This document shows, in pieces, positions 9,045-18,226 of a stretch of 64,000 nucleotides of DNA. Positions within the stretch are counted from its first letter, which is position 1. Every line of letters starts with the position of its first letter. The stretch comes from JBAZDC01 sp041654595 (GTDB lineage: Bacteria; Pseudomonadota; Gammaproteobacteria; Burkholderiales; Burkholderiaceae_B), in contig CAZKBT010000001.1 of NCBI GenBank assembly GCA_964551305.1, forward strand, positions 70,564-134,563, written 5' to 3'. The notes beneath the pieces are model-generated. The model did not search any database. It was not told the origin of the DNA and worked only from the letters and a program-made list of their open reading frames with translations. The position numbers and the translations under genes are program-made.

Positions 9045-10424
9045 CTACCCGTTACTCATCAAGGCATCATTTTTCACGACTATGGGCTGCTTGGCAAACA
9101 GGGCATAGAAGAAGCCGTCGCCGCCGGGTTGATCCCCCTGCGCCAAGGGCAGTATCTGGCCCGGCGCCGGCAGCCTCGCGGCATCGCCGTGCCGCCGCAG
9201 GAATTGCTGCGCCTGCCGCTCGCCTTCCAGCGGGAAAATGGAACAGGTCGCATAGAGCAGATGTCCACCGGGCCTGACCGTGCGCCAAAGCGCATCGATG
9301 ATGCGCCCTTGCAAGACGGCTGTTTTCTGGATGTCCTTTTCGCGCCGCAACCAGCGGATGTCAGGGTGGCGGCGCACGACCCCCGAAGCGGTGCACGGCA
9401 CATCGGCCAGCACGGCGTCGAACGGACGGCCGTCCCACCACTGGGCCACGTCCAGCGCATCCGCGCAGCGCACGGCGACCCGATCGCTTTCCAGGCCCAG
9501 CCGCCGCAGATTCTGATGAATCCGTTCCAGGCGCGACGATTCGCAGTCCAGCGCCAGCAGCTCGATGTCCGCCCGCTCCAGCAGATGAGCCGTCTTGCCG
9601 CCGGGCGCGGCGCAGGCATCCAGCACGCGCATGCCGTCGGCCACGGGCAGCAGGCGCGCCGCGCGCTGCGCGGACAAATCCTGCACGGACCACCAACCCT
9701 CTTTGAAACCCGGCACCGCTTGTACCGGCAAGGGGTGCGCCAGCATCACGGCATCCGGCGCGGGCGACGTCGCCTCGATGCCCGCCTGCTCCAGCGCGGC
9801 AAGCACCTGTCCCACGCTTGCCCGGCGGCGGTTTACCCGCAGCGCCATGGGTCCGGGCAGATTGGCGTCGATCAGCAGCCGCTCCCAGTGTTCCGGATAC
9901 GCCCGGCGCACCTGCTCGATCCACCAGCCGGGGTGGTTCCACCGCGCGACGGGATCCGCCAGGACATCGGCCAATATCGCGTCCCGATCCCGCAAAAAAC
10001 GGCGCAGTGTCGCATTGAGCAAGCCCTTGTAGCCCGACAGCCTGCGTTGGTTCGCCACGGCGCCGACCGCCTGGTCCACCACCGTATGCACCGCATAGAC
10101 GGGCAGATCACGGCGATGCGCCATGCGTGCGTCCTGGTCCCTGTCCATCTGCGCGGCCGTATCCAGCAAAGCAAGCGCCACAAGCAGCAAGGCGTCGAAC
10201 ACAGGGTCGGGCGGCGTGCGTTCGACCAAAGCATGTTTTACCGCGTACGCCAATCCCAGCCTTCTCATGACGTGAAACGTCACGGCTTGCGTGGATGGGC
10301 GCAGCGCAGCGGGTGTTTCCGCCAGGCTGTCGGTCAGGGATCGGCCGTCCAGCACGTCGCGAACGCTCTGGGCGCTGGCTAAAAGCGTATCGGACAAGGC
10401 GACGCGTTCAGGCGTAGTGGACAT
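9045..10424 (-). CDS. rsmB: 16S rRNA (cytosine(967)-C(5))-methyltransferase RsmB
   Basis: 459-residue rRNA methyltransferase that makes m5C967 in 16S rRNA. The N-terminal half is a NusB-like RNA-binding domain (residues about 10-150). The C-terminal half is the RsmB/NOP2 catalytic domain with SAM motif LDACAAPGGKTAHLL, the motif IV Cys in DVPCTASGVV and the catalytic motif VI Cys in LLYATCSIFP. Length is normal. It is the first gene of the minus-strand operon running down to the response regulator. Confidence 0.95.
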   Translation of the reverse strand: MSTTPERVALSDTLLASAQSVRDVLDGRSLTDSLAETPAALRPSTQAVTFHVMRRLGLAYAVKHALVERTPPDPVFDALLLVALALLDTAAQMDRDQDARMAHRRDLPVYAVHTVVDQAVGAVANQRRLSGYKGLLNATLRRFLRDRDAILADVLADPVARWNHPGWWIEQVRRAYPEHWERLLIDANLPGPMALRVNRRRASVGQVLAALEQAGIEATSPAPDAVMLAHPLPVQAVPGFKEGWWSVQDLSAQRAARLLPVADGMRVLDACAAPGGKTAHLLERADIELLALDCESSRLERIHQNLRRLGLESDRVAVRCADALDVAQWWDGRPFDAVLADVPCTASGVVRRHPDIRWLRREKDIQKTAVLQGRIIDALWRTVRPGGHLLYATCSIFPLEGERQAQQFLRRHGDAARLPAPGQILPLAQGDQPGGDGFFYALFAKQPIVVKNDALMSNG

Positions 10425-10605
10425 AGGAGAGTTGGACAGTCAGGCCACGGCAAGGATGATGCCATGGCACTTTATCATCAAATCGGAGGCCGGCCGGCCC
10501 AATAGGGCACCTGAAACCCGGGGCGTCCATGGAACTGGTTCCGCGGGCTGGTTACTAAAAAGCTGAAGTCAGGAACAAAAGCTGAACAAACGAGGAAAAA
10601 GGCTC

Positions 10606-11082
10606 ATGTTTCACGCCCTCATCACCGAGGTTTCCGACCGCTTGGGGCTTGGCGGCGACATCGACCTGCATGCCCATGCCCTGGATGTGCATTTCGAGGA
10701 CGACGATCCCATACGAATCGACCATCATGGTGACCGCGACCTGATCAGCCTGACCGGATTCATCGGATTTTATCCGCCGCGAATGCTTCAGGATCGCTTG
10801 TTCGAGCACCTGCTGCAGGCCCACATCTACGGCCTGCTGACCGACGGCTGCGTATTCACGGTCGATTCCGAAGCAAGCAAGATTCTGCTATTTAAGGCGT
10901 TTTCCCTTGACTCGCTGGATGCGGGAAAAATGATACAAGCGTTGAAGGATTTTCGTCTGACCCTGCATACATGGAAAACCGCATACCGCGAAGGGAAAAT
11001 CGTACCTGAAAACGCGATGGAAAAGCCGAATTCACAATTTCATTCCCACTATTTCGAGCTGTTCAATCAGCAAATGAGCTAA
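10606..11082 (+). CDS. CesT-like type III secretion chaperone
   Basis: 158-residue small acidic protein. The first 115 residues follow the class I (CesT/SycE) chaperone pattern: helix 1 HALITEVSDRLGLG, a run of beta strands, the dimerising segment LFEHLLQAHIYGLL, then CVFTVDSEASKILLFKAFSLDSLDAG and a final helix around the DFRLTLHTWKTAYREG segment. Such chaperones bind the N-terminus of one effector in the cytosol and pilot it to the secretion apparatus. The gene lies 4 nt upstream of an unrecognised 301-residue protein, the usual chaperone-effector arrangement. No secretion-apparatus genes are in the window. Family assignment is by pattern; the effector link is inference. Confidence 0.7.
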   Translation: MFHALITEVSDRLGLGGDIDLHAHALDVHFEDDDPIRIDHHGDRDLISLTGFIGFYPPRMLQDRLFEHLLQAHIYGLLTDGCVFTVDSEASKILLFKAFSLDSLDAGKMIQALKDFRLTLHTWKTAYREGKIVPENAMEKPNSQFHSHYFELFNQQMS

Positions 11083-11086
11083 CAAA

Positions 11087-11992
11087 ATGACACAGATGAT
11101 TAGTCCGAGGACGGATTTGACGTTCAACTATATACAAGAGTATGACAACGCGGCGCAATGCTTGCGCGACCAAGCCAGCGTGAAGAAATGCCTGCGAACA
11201 AAGAGGCCGGCAACCGAACAGATGGAGCCGAACGCCGTCGCCATCAAGCCGACCTCGATCGGGCACGGAATCGGAACGCTCAAGAAGCTGGCGGAGAAGC
11301 TGCTCGGCGTCGCAACCCACACACTGAACCAGGCGCAGCGCAACATCGTCGGGCTCTACTCGTCGACGCATGAAGATTCTGCGGAGATTTCGCGCATGAC
11401 GGTGCTGGGCCAACTGCCCAACGACCCCGCATTCGGGAACGCGATCAACGCTGGCAACGGCGCACTATCGAAGAAGTTCGATAGCGCGATGACGGCAACG
11501 AAAATCGAAGAGCAAGAATGTGTAATGGAGCTGCTCGCCGGCATCGATCTGTCGAAACTGCAGCGGGACGGCAAGCCTCTGGAAATGACGCGAGGACAAT
11601 TTCTGACCGCACTGATGCTGGGATGCCATTTCGTGGTGAACGACAACGGAATATTTGCAGACAGCCTACGGGATGTCGGTGGCGACCACATGGAGAAACG
11701 GGGCTCCAGCCACTATCTAAACTCGCCCCACCCTCAGTACGGCATGGATCTGCCCGCAGGCATCGGCCATCTGCTGGTCGGCAAGACCGAAACAGGCCAG
11801 ACATTCTTCCAACTCGAAGCTCACGGCCTGGGCAACTCGCGGCAAACCTGGGGCGAATGGGTCTCGGAAGTCGGCGGGCATTCGCGCTCGTGGTTTCAAC
11901 ATGTGGGGTCCAGCTCCTCGTATGTTCAAATCGGCCCGCACGGCGCCATCGAAGGCAGCGAGAAAGACGGTAATCACGTGGTCATCGGCTGA
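11087..11992 (+). CDS. Candidate type III secreted effector, unknown family
   Basis: 301-residue protein I do not recognise. It has no signal peptide or membrane segment. Its N-terminus is polar and disordered-looking (residues 1-60), typical of a secretion signal plus chaperone-binding region. Residues about 60-170 are predicted helical. The C-terminal third is rich in Gly, Ser and His (GMDLPAGIGHLLVG, FFQLEAHGLG, WFQHVGSSSSYVQIGPHG) and could be a catalytic domain with conserved His/Glu/Ser. Start at ATG 11087, 4 nt after the chaperone stop, with only a weak ribosome site, so translational coupling is likely. The pair is inserted between rsmB and rimO. The effector role rests on context alone. 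Confidence 0.55.
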   Translation: MTQMISPRTDLTFNYIQEYDNAAQCLRDQASVKKCLRTKRPATEQMEPNAVAIKPTSIGHGIGTLKKLAEKLLGVATHTLNQAQRNIVGLYSSTHEDSAEISRMTVLGQLPNDPAFGNAINAGNGALSKKFDSAMTATKIEEQECVMELLAGIDLSKLQRDGKPLEMTRGQFLTALMLGCHFVVNDNGIFADSLRDVGGDHMEKRGSSHYLNSPHPQYGMDLPAGIGHLLVGKTETGQTFFQLEAHGLGNSRQTWGEWVSEVGGHSRSWFQHVGSSSSYVQIGPHGAIEGSEKDGNHVVIG

Positions 11993-12110
11993 CGGCTTCC
12001 TACCGGCATCGCTCCTTGGACCGGGGCCGCCCGCAACAGGCTAAAATCGTTCCTGGCCCAGTTTTCTGCGGGCGCTTTGCGCGCCCGGCAATGCCGTATA
12101 CGGAACCTTC

Positions 12111-13460
12111 ATGAAAAGCTCTTCAACATCGACAGCCGGTCAAAACGACACGCCGCGCGTCGGATTCGTGTCGCTTGGCTGTCCCAAGGCGCTGGTGGAT
12201 TCCGAGCGCATCCTGACGCAATTGCGCACGGAAGGCTATGCCATTACGCCAGATTACGACAATGCCGACGTCGTAGTGGTCAATACCTGCGGCTTCATCG
12301 ACAGCGCCAAGGCCGAATCCCTGGACGCCATCGGCGAAGCCTTGGCCGAAAACGGCAGGGTCATCGTGACCGGCTGCATGGGCGTGGAAGAGGAAATGAT
12401 ACGCACACTGCATCCTTCCGTGCTGGCCGTGACCGGGCCCCAGCAATACGAACAGGTCGTGCGCGCCGTGCACGAGGCGGCGCCGCCCAAGCTGGACCAC
12501 GATCCTTTCACCGACCTGGTCCCGCCGCAAGGCATCAAGCTGACGCCGCGCCACTACGCCTACCTGAAAATATCCGAAGGCTGCAACCACCGCTGCAGCT
12601 TCTGTATCATCCCGTCGATGCGCGGCGACTTGGTCAGCCGCCCCATCGGCGACGTCATGAGCGAAGCCGAGCGCCTGGTCAAGGCCGGGGTCAAGGAATT
12701 GCTGGTCGTCTCGCAGGACACCAGCGCATACGGCGTGGATGTCAAGTTTCGCAGCGGCTTCTGGAACGGCCGCCCCATCAAGACCCACATGACCCAGCTA
12801 GCCGACGCCCTGGCGGAATTCGGCGTATGGACGCGCCTGCACTACGTCTATCCCTATCCTCACGTCGACCAAGTCATTCCCTTGATGGCGCAAAGCAGGG
12901 TGCTGCCCTATCTGGACATTCCGTTCCAGCATGCCAGTCCACGCCTATTGAAATTGATGAAGCGCCCCGCGTTCGAAGACCGCACGCTGGCGCGCATCAA
13001 GCAATGGCGCGAAACCTGTCCCGATTTGACCTTGCGCTCCACCTTCATCGTCGGATTTCCCGGCGAGACCGAGGGCGAGTTCCAGTACTTGCTGGACTGG
13101 CTATCCGAAGCCCAGCTCGACCGCGTGGGCTGTTTCCAGTATTCGCCGGTGGAGGGCGCCTCGGCCAACGCGCTGCCCGACCCGGTTCCCGACGAGGTCA
13201 AGCAGGAACGCTGGGAACGTTTCATGGCGCATCAGCAAGCGATTTCGACCGAGCGCTTGAAACGCAAGATAGGCCGCGAGATCGACGTGCTGATCGACGA
13301 GATCGATGAAAACGGGCCGATAGGACGATCCAGCGCCGACGCGCCGGAGATCGACGGCAATGTGTTCGTGAATACGGAACACGCGCTCGAGCCCGGCGAC
13401 ATGGTGCGCGTGCGCGTCACCGACAGCGACGAATACGATCTTTATGCGGACGCCGTCTGA
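12111..13460 (+). CDS. rimO: Ribosomal protein S12 methylthiotransferase RimO
   Basis: 449-residue radical SAM enzyme that methylthiolates the conserved Asp of ribosomal protein S12. The N-terminal UPF0004 domain has Cys24, Cys60 and Cys89 for the second 4Fe-4S cluster. The radical-SAM motif CNHRCSFC spans residues 158-165. A C-terminal TRAM domain (about 380-449) ends the protein. S12-specific RimO features such as VVSQDTSAYGVD distinguish it from the tRNA enzyme MiaB. The order and length are standard for the family. Confidence 0.96.
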   Translation: MKSSSTSTAGQNDTPRVGFVSLGCPKALVDSERILTQLRTEGYAITPDYDNADVVVVNTCGFIDSAKAESLDAIGEALAENGRVIVTGCMGVEEEMIRTLHPSVLAVTGPQQYEQVVRAVHEAAPPKLDHDPFTDLVPPQGIKLTPRHYAYLKISEGCNHRCSFCIIPSMRGDLVSRPIGDVMSEAERLVKAGVKELLVVSQDTSAYGVDVKFRSGFWNGRPIKTHMTQLADALAEFGVWTRLHYVYPYPHVDQVIPLMAQSRVLPYLDIPFQHASPRLLKLMKRPAFEDRTLARIKQWRETCPDLTLRSTFIVGFPGETEGEFQYLLDWLSEAQLDRVGCFQYSPVEGASANALPDPVPDEVKQERWERFMAHQQAISTERLKRKIGREIDVLIDEIDENGPIGRSSADAPEIDGNVFVNTEHALEPGDMVRVRVTDSDEYDLYADAV

Positions 13461-13463
13461 GCG

Positions 13464-14432
13464 TCAGCGCTGCTGCCATCCCTGTATGAACACCTCCACG
13501 GGCTGGCGCTTGCCGCCCGCCTTTTGCAGGGCCGACAACCGCAATACGCCCTGCCCCGTCGCCATATCGATGCCTTCGGGATGCACTTGCAGAACGTCGC
13601 CAGGCGCGGCTGCCTCCAGAGCCTGCGCCGAGACGCCCGCCTGATCCGGCGTCAACGCCTGCGCCTCCCAGACTTTCACCGGGTCGGCCAGGCCGGGCAG
13701 ACGGGTCGTCGAGCCGGGGGCCGGATTGAACGCCCGGATGCGCCGGGCCAGCACGGCGGCCGGCTGCCGATAATCCAGCACCGATTCCGACTTGTCCAGC
13801 TTGGCGGCATAGGTCACGCCCTCGGCGGGCTGCGCGGCTGTGGTCAATGCGGCGCGCTGCAAATCGTCGATCGCCTGCACGATGGCCTCGGCGCCCAACT
13901 CCGCCAACTCGTCGTGCAGGCGGGCCGCGGTATGGCGCTCATCGATGGGCAGGCTGCGCACCAGCAGCATGGCGCCGGTATCCAGGCCTTCGTCCATCTG
14001 CATGATCGTAATGCCGGTCTGCGCATCCCCCGCCTCGATGGCCCGCTGTATGGGCGCCGCGCCGCGCCAGCGCGGCAACAGGCTGGCGTGGATGTTGAAG
14101 CAGCCGTGCATGGGCAAGGACAAGGTCCAGCCCGGCAGGATCAAGCCGTAGGCCGCGACCACCATCAGATCGGGCGCGGCATCCAGCAATGCCTGCCGGG
14201 CTTGCCGGGCGTCGTCGGGGTATTTGCCGTCCAGGCGCAGGCTGCGCGGCTGCGCGACGGGAATCCCCGCCGCCAGGGCGGCCTGCTTGACGGGGCTGGG
14301 GGTGAGCTTCAGGCCGCGGCCGGCGGGGCGGTCGGGCTGGGTCAGCACCAACGGCACGTCATGGCCGGCGGCGATGATGGCCTGCAGCGCACGGCGCGCG
14401 AATTCCGGCGTTCCGGCAAAAACGATGCGCAT
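13464..14432 (-). CDS. fmt: Methionyl-tRNA formyltransferase
   Basis: 322-residue enzyme that formylates initiator Met-tRNA using 10-formyl-THF. It starts MRIVFAGTPEFARRAL, has the catalytic segment FNIHASLLPRWRGAAPIQRAI region (Asn-His-Ser) and the downstream MDEGLDTG motif, then a C-terminal OB-fold domain. The ATG shares its A with the def stop (TGATG), so def and fmt are translationally coupled, as in most bacteria. It converges on rimO with 3 bp between the stops. Confidence 0.96.
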   Translation of the reverse strand: MRIVFAGTPEFARRALQAIIAAGHDVPLVLTQPDRPAGRGLKLTPSPVKQAALAAGIPVAQPRSLRLDGKYPDDARQARQALLDAAPDLMVVAAYGLILPGWTLSLPMHGCFNIHASLLPRWRGAAPIQRAIEAGDAQTGITIMQMDEGLDTGAMLLVRSLPIDERHTAARLHDELAELGAEAIVQAIDDLQRAALTTAAQPAEGVTYAAKLDKSESVLDYRQPAAVLARRIRAFNPAPGSTTRLPGLADPVKVWEAQALTPDQAGVSAQALEAAAPGDVLQVHPEGIDMATGQGVLRLSALQKAGGKRQPVEVFIQGWQQR

Positions 14433-14944
14433 CAGGCGTTGACCGCCTCGCGCTCCTGCTTGCGCAGGCGGGTTTTTATGCGGCTTTGCTTGAGCCGCGA
14501 AAGGTATTCGACGAAGACCTTGCCGTCCAGGTGGTCGATTTCATGCTGAACACATACCGCCAGCAGGCCGTCGGCCTCGAACTCGTAGGGTTCTCCCTGC
14601 TCGTCCAGCGCCCGCGCGCGGATGCGGGCGGCGCGACGCACTTCGTCGTACACGCCGGGCACGGAAAGGCAACCTTCTTCGTAGACCTGGGTGTCGTCGC
14701 TGCGCCAGGTGATTTCGGGATTGATCAAGACGCGCAGCTCATCGCTGTTTTCGGAAACGTCGATCACCACGACACGTTCATGCACATCCACTTGCGTCGC
14801 GGCCAAGCCGACGCCCGGCGCGTCATACATGGTCTGCGCCATGTCGCGCACCAGCTGACGTATCCGATCATCGACCTTCTGCACCGGCGCCGCCTTTTTG
14901 TGCAGGCGCGGATCCGGATAACGAAGAATGGGTAGCAATGCCAT
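14432..14944 (-). CDS. def: Peptide deformylase
   Basis: 170-residue metalloenzyme that removes the N-formyl group from nascent proteins. All three motifs are present: GVGLAATQ (residues 44-51), EGCLS with metal-ligand Cys92, and QHEIDH with His134, Glu135 and His138. It pairs with fmt (1-nt overlap), the enzyme that adds the formyl group to initiator tRNA. Confidence 0.96.
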   Translation of the reverse strand: MALLPILRYPDPRLHKKAAPVQKVDDRIRQLVRDMAQTMYDAPGVGLAATQVDVHERVVVIDVSENSDELRVLINPEITWRSDDTQVYEEGCLSVPGVYDEVRRAARIRARALDEQGEPYEFEADGLLAVCVQHEIDHLDGKVFVEYLSRLKQSRIKTRLRKQEREAVNA

Positions 14945-15035
14945 GGGGCCAAGTTTCCAAAAATGAATCTAAGCCCTTATGATAAAACAAAAAATGTCGC
15001 TACGCGCGCCTTCGTCGTGCCGGCCGGCATGCCGA

Positions 15036-16628
15036 TCACTGGACGTAAGGATCCAAGCTGACGAGCACTTCGGCCCCCTTGCGCTCGATTCCTTGCGTGC
15101 CTGGCATGCCCCCTAGTTTTTCGCGCACCTCGACGATTTTTCGGGCCACGGCTTCGCCAAAATTCTCGACGGCGGCCATGCGCTTCTCTATTTCGGCGCG
15201 ATCATCCTTTTCGACCGCAAGCTCCCGTTCCTTTTTGGCGTGCTCCAGGACTTCCGCGACAACGCTGTGCGCGGCGCTCAGCCCATGGATCTTGATCGAC
15301 CCGAGAAGCTCTTTCGACTTCAAATCTTGAAGGCCGCTCTCGCGCGCCACGTCCAGAAGCTGCTGTATAGGCTTGTAGACCACGTCTTGCAGCAGCCCTT
15401 TGTATACGTGCTCTTGCCTGAGGACTTCACCCGAGTGATCGTCCGACCCGGTTGCCTTGCGGGTATTCAAGTAGTCAATACCATGTAGAACCATACTGCT
15501 TACGCTGTGCATGTCGGGCAGATACCCGTGGCCAAAGATCGGGGGCGTCCCGTAGCGTTCGAACTTGACGAATATTTCCTCGTCTTTCAACTGGTCGTAC
15601 AGCATGGCTCCACCTTCGCCCGGCAAGCAATATGACCTGTCATCCATACCTCGCTGCGTGGGCTTGCCGGTGTTGTACATCAGCATGGAATACGGCAGCT
15701 GGGCCGACGATCGCTCATTGAAATGAGAGGACACACGCTGATAAGAGTCCGAGGAACTATTCAAAAATTTATACAATCGATTGCCCGGGTCTTTCATCCG
15801 GAAAACCCCATTGCTGGGCATGGAGCTGCCCATGCTGTCCTCGCGCGCATGCGCGTCCAGATGGGCTCCCTGGGCCATCAAGTACCAGGCCAGGGCCCGC
15901 GTGTAATATAGGTCATTGGTAATTTGGAATCCCTTGTCTTCGCCAAGCGTGACCGTCAATGCAAGACGGGATTTCTCCGCGTCGCTGAGGCTGTCACCGG
16001 ACGAATCTTCCAGCATCTCGCTCACCGTGATGGTCATCAAGGGCGACTCGCCGTCCTGCCGGGCGTAACCGTTGCGGGACAAGGCTAACGCAAGGTGCTC
16101 GCCAAGCGCGATCGTTTTCTTCAAGTTGTCTTTTTCCAGGAAGCTTTCGCGCGCTTCCTTGATATAACCGTACCCATCGAAGTTCTCCAGGTCGTCCATC
16201 GCCTTGACATGCTCTAGCAGCTTATCCATGACGCCGTCGTCGTTCAAAATACTGCCGGGCACGGGCGTAAACAACGCCGCGTAGCGGGGATTGTTTATCG
16301 ACTGGACGTCTTCAATGAAATCCGACGAACTTATCGACGGGACGTCTTCAATGAAATCCGGCGAACTGCTCGACGACTGGCTGCAAGATGATTCCTGCAC
16401 TCCGCTGTCTGCGTCTTCCCTTTGGATGATGACGAAATCCGCAAGTTCCGCTTCCAGCCACCTGTCATATTCGACCTGCTCGGCATGGCTGCGCGATGAT
16501 TCCTCGACACTGCCATCTTCGCGTTCCTCTTGGGAATCGACGTCGCTGCCGGACGTCTCGGAATCATCGTTCGAATTGCCCCAGTAGTAGTTGAATGCGG
16601 AAGCGATCGAATTAGCTATGCTGTACAT
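15036..16628 (-). CDS. Effector-like protein of unknown family
   Basis: 530-residue protein I do not recognise. Residues about 15-115 are strongly acidic and rich in Ser, Asp and Glu, apparently disordered, and contain a duplicated DFIEDV motif. Residues about 120-530 look globular and mostly helical (GEHLALALSRNGY; YLMAQGAHLDAHARED; DRSYCLPGEGGAMLYDQL), with a charged coiled-coil-like stretch near 460-510. There is no signal peptide or membrane segment. AAGGATCTCC precedes the ATG at 16628. It lies alone between def and dprA, 3 kb from the chaperone/effector pair. The style suits a type III or type IV secreted effector. That is inference; an intracellular accessory protein is equally possible. 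Confidence 0.5.
   Translation of the reverse strand: MYSIANSIASAFNYYWGNSNDDSETSGSDVDSQEEREDGSVEESSRSHAEQVEYDRWLEAELADFVIIQREDADSGVQESSCSQSSSSSPDFIEDVPSISSSDFIEDVQSINNPRYAALFTPVPGSILNDDGVMDKLLEHVKAMDDLENFDGYGYIKEARESFLEKDNLKKTIALGEHLALALSRNGYARQDGESPLMTITVSEMLEDSSGDSLSDAEKSRLALTVTLGEDKGFQITNDLYYTRALAWYLMAQGAHLDAHAREDSMGSSMPSNGVFRMKDPGNRLYKFLNSSSDSYQRVSSHFNERSSAQLPYSMLMYNTGKPTQRGMDDRSYCLPGEGGAMLYDQLKDEEIFVKFERYGTPPIFGHGYLPDMHSVSSMVLHGIDYLNTRKATGSDDHSGEVLRQEHVYKGLLQDVVYKPIQQLLDVARESGLQDLKSKELLGSIKIHGLSAAHSVVAEVLEHAKKERELAVEKDDRAEIEKRMAAVENFGEAVARKIVEVREKLGGMPGTQGIERKGAEVLVSLDPYVQ
16298..16369. repeat. 36-bp tandem duplication inside the effector-like gene
   Basis: Two adjacent 36-bp units (16298-16333 and 16334-16369) differ at only a few bases. 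They encode near-identical 12-residue acidic blocks carrying the DFIEDV motif. The length is a multiple of three, so the reading frame is kept. Confidence 0.85.
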
Positions 16629-16931
16629 GGAGATCCTTGTATCGGTCGAGTTGTCGGACGCGAAGGTCCAGACTATTAATCAGTACTACGGGATTGGCAA
16701 ATTCCAGGGGGGTCTCGCGTTCGGCAAGTCATCCCAGGCGCATCATGCGGATCGGCCATTTGCCTGACATCGTGTTAGTGGCGGCAACGCCCGATGTGGT
16801 TCCCTTGCCGCGGCGAAAAAGCGCCGACGCGTGACCGCACGGCGATAGCCGAGGCATGCGGGGACTTCCGTACTGGACTCTTCGCTCCTGTTCGGCATCC
16901 GCCAGGCGCCCGGCCGTGCCAGACTCACGCC
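16629..16931. other. Intergenic region between the effector-like gene and dprA
   Basis: 303 bp between divergent genes. It should hold both promoters. No clear -35/-10 pair, repeat or small gene could be supported. The upstream extension of the dprA frame to 16794 reads unlike any DprA N-terminus. Confidence 0.5.
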
Positions 16932-18158
16932 ATGTTCAATACGCTTCCCGAGAACGAGATCCGCGCATGGCTACGGCTGGCTTTGGAAAACGGAGTGGGG
17001 CCGGCCAAAGCGCGTACGCTGCTGGCCGCCGTCGGCCCGCCCCAGGACGTGTTCGCCGCTTCGGCCCGCGTACTGTCCGGGCTGGTCGGCGCGGACCTGG
17101 GCCGGCAACTGCGACAACGCCCGCAACCGGCCATGACGGCCGCCATCGATGCCGCGCTGCGCTGGCTCGCCGAACCCGGCCACCACGTCCTGACGCTGGC
17201 CGATCCCCGCTATCCCTCGGTCTTGCTGGATACTCATGATCCGCCGATACTGCTATACGTCCAAGGCGACCCGGCCATGCTGTCCCGCCCCGGCATAGCC
17301 GTGGTGGGAGCGCGCAATGCCAGTCCCGGCGGCATGGAACACGCCGCGGCTTTTTCGTGCTTTCTGGCCCGCCGAGGCTGGTGCGTGGTCAGCGGCCTGG
17401 CATCAGGCATCGATGCGGGCGCGCACGAAGGCGCGCTATCGGCCGGCCCACGCGCAGCGGGCACCGTCGCCGTGCTCGGCACCGGCATCGACGTCGTCTA
17501 CCCGCCTCGCAACCGGGACCTGGCGCGCCGCATCGCCCGCGAAGGCGCGCTGGTCAGCGAATTCCCGCTCGGCGCCAAAGCGCTGACCCATCATTTCCCG
17601 CGCCGCAACCGCATCGTGGCGGGCATGACGCACGGCGTGCTGGTCGTCGAAGCGGCCAAGCAAAGCGGATCGCTGATCACCGCCAGGCTGGCCTTGGACG
17701 CCGGGCGCGAGGTATTCGCCATTCCGGGCTCCATCCAGTCGCCGCTGGCGCGTGGCTGCCACGCCCTGATACGCCAGGGTGCCAAGCTGGTCGAGTCCGG
17801 CCGGGACATCCTGGACGAACTGGGCGCGGGCATGACGATGCAAGACGCACAGGACGGCCATGCCATGCGGGGCGACACCCACCCTCGATCGCGCCCGCAC
17901 CCGCGCCGGCAAGCCTGCGTCATCGATGATCGGAATGCCCAGCCGCTGGCCGTTGCACCGCATCCCGATCTGCAAACGGTGCTGGACGCCATGGGCCACG
18001 ATCCCATCCACGTCGACCTGATACTGCGGCGCACCGCGCTGGCGGTGCCCGTCTTGAACAGCCGCCTGGCGCAACTGGAACTGGACGATCATATTGTTCG
18101 CCTGGCCGACGGCCGGCTCCAACGCCGAATGCGATCCGCAGCCTGCCTATCCAGATAA
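16932..18158 (+). CDS. dprA: DNA-processing protein DprA
   Basis: 408-residue protein that binds incoming single-stranded DNA and loads RecA during natural transformation. It has an N-terminal helical domain (GVGPAKARTLLA), the extended Rossmann fold with VVGARNASPGG, SGLASGIDAGAHEGAL, GTGIDVVYPPRN and FPRRNRIVAG (residues about 115-300), and a C-terminal winged-helix domain (about 345-408). The ATG at 16932 gives the normal family N-terminus (MFNTLPENEIRAWLRLAL), though its ribosome site is weak. With comF nearby it suggests transformation capacity, although dprA is widely kept in non-competent species. Confidence 0.94.
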   Translation: MFNTLPENEIRAWLRLALENGVGPAKARTLLAAVGPPQDVFAASARVLSGLVGADLGRQLRQRPQPAMTAAIDAALRWLAEPGHHVLTLADPRYPSVLLDTHDPPILLYVQGDPAMLSRPGIAVVGARNASPGGMEHAAAFSCFLARRGWCVVSGLASGIDAGAHEGALSAGPRAAGTVAVLGTGIDVVYPPRNRDLARRIAREGALVSEFPLGAKALTHHFPRRNRIVAGMTHGVLVVEAAKQSGSLITARLALDAGREVFAIPGSIQSPLARGCHALIRQGAKLVESGRDILDELGAGMTMQDAQDGHAMRGDTHPRSRPHPRRQACVIDDRNAQPLAVAPHPDLQTVLDAMGHDPIHVDLILRRTALAVPVLNSRLAQLELDDHIVRLADGRLQRRMRSAACLSR

Positions 18159-18226
18159 CACGTTACTATTGGTATTAATCAATAAATCACGGGATCATTC
18201 CCAGTCGAATTGCCAAGGAAACTGTC

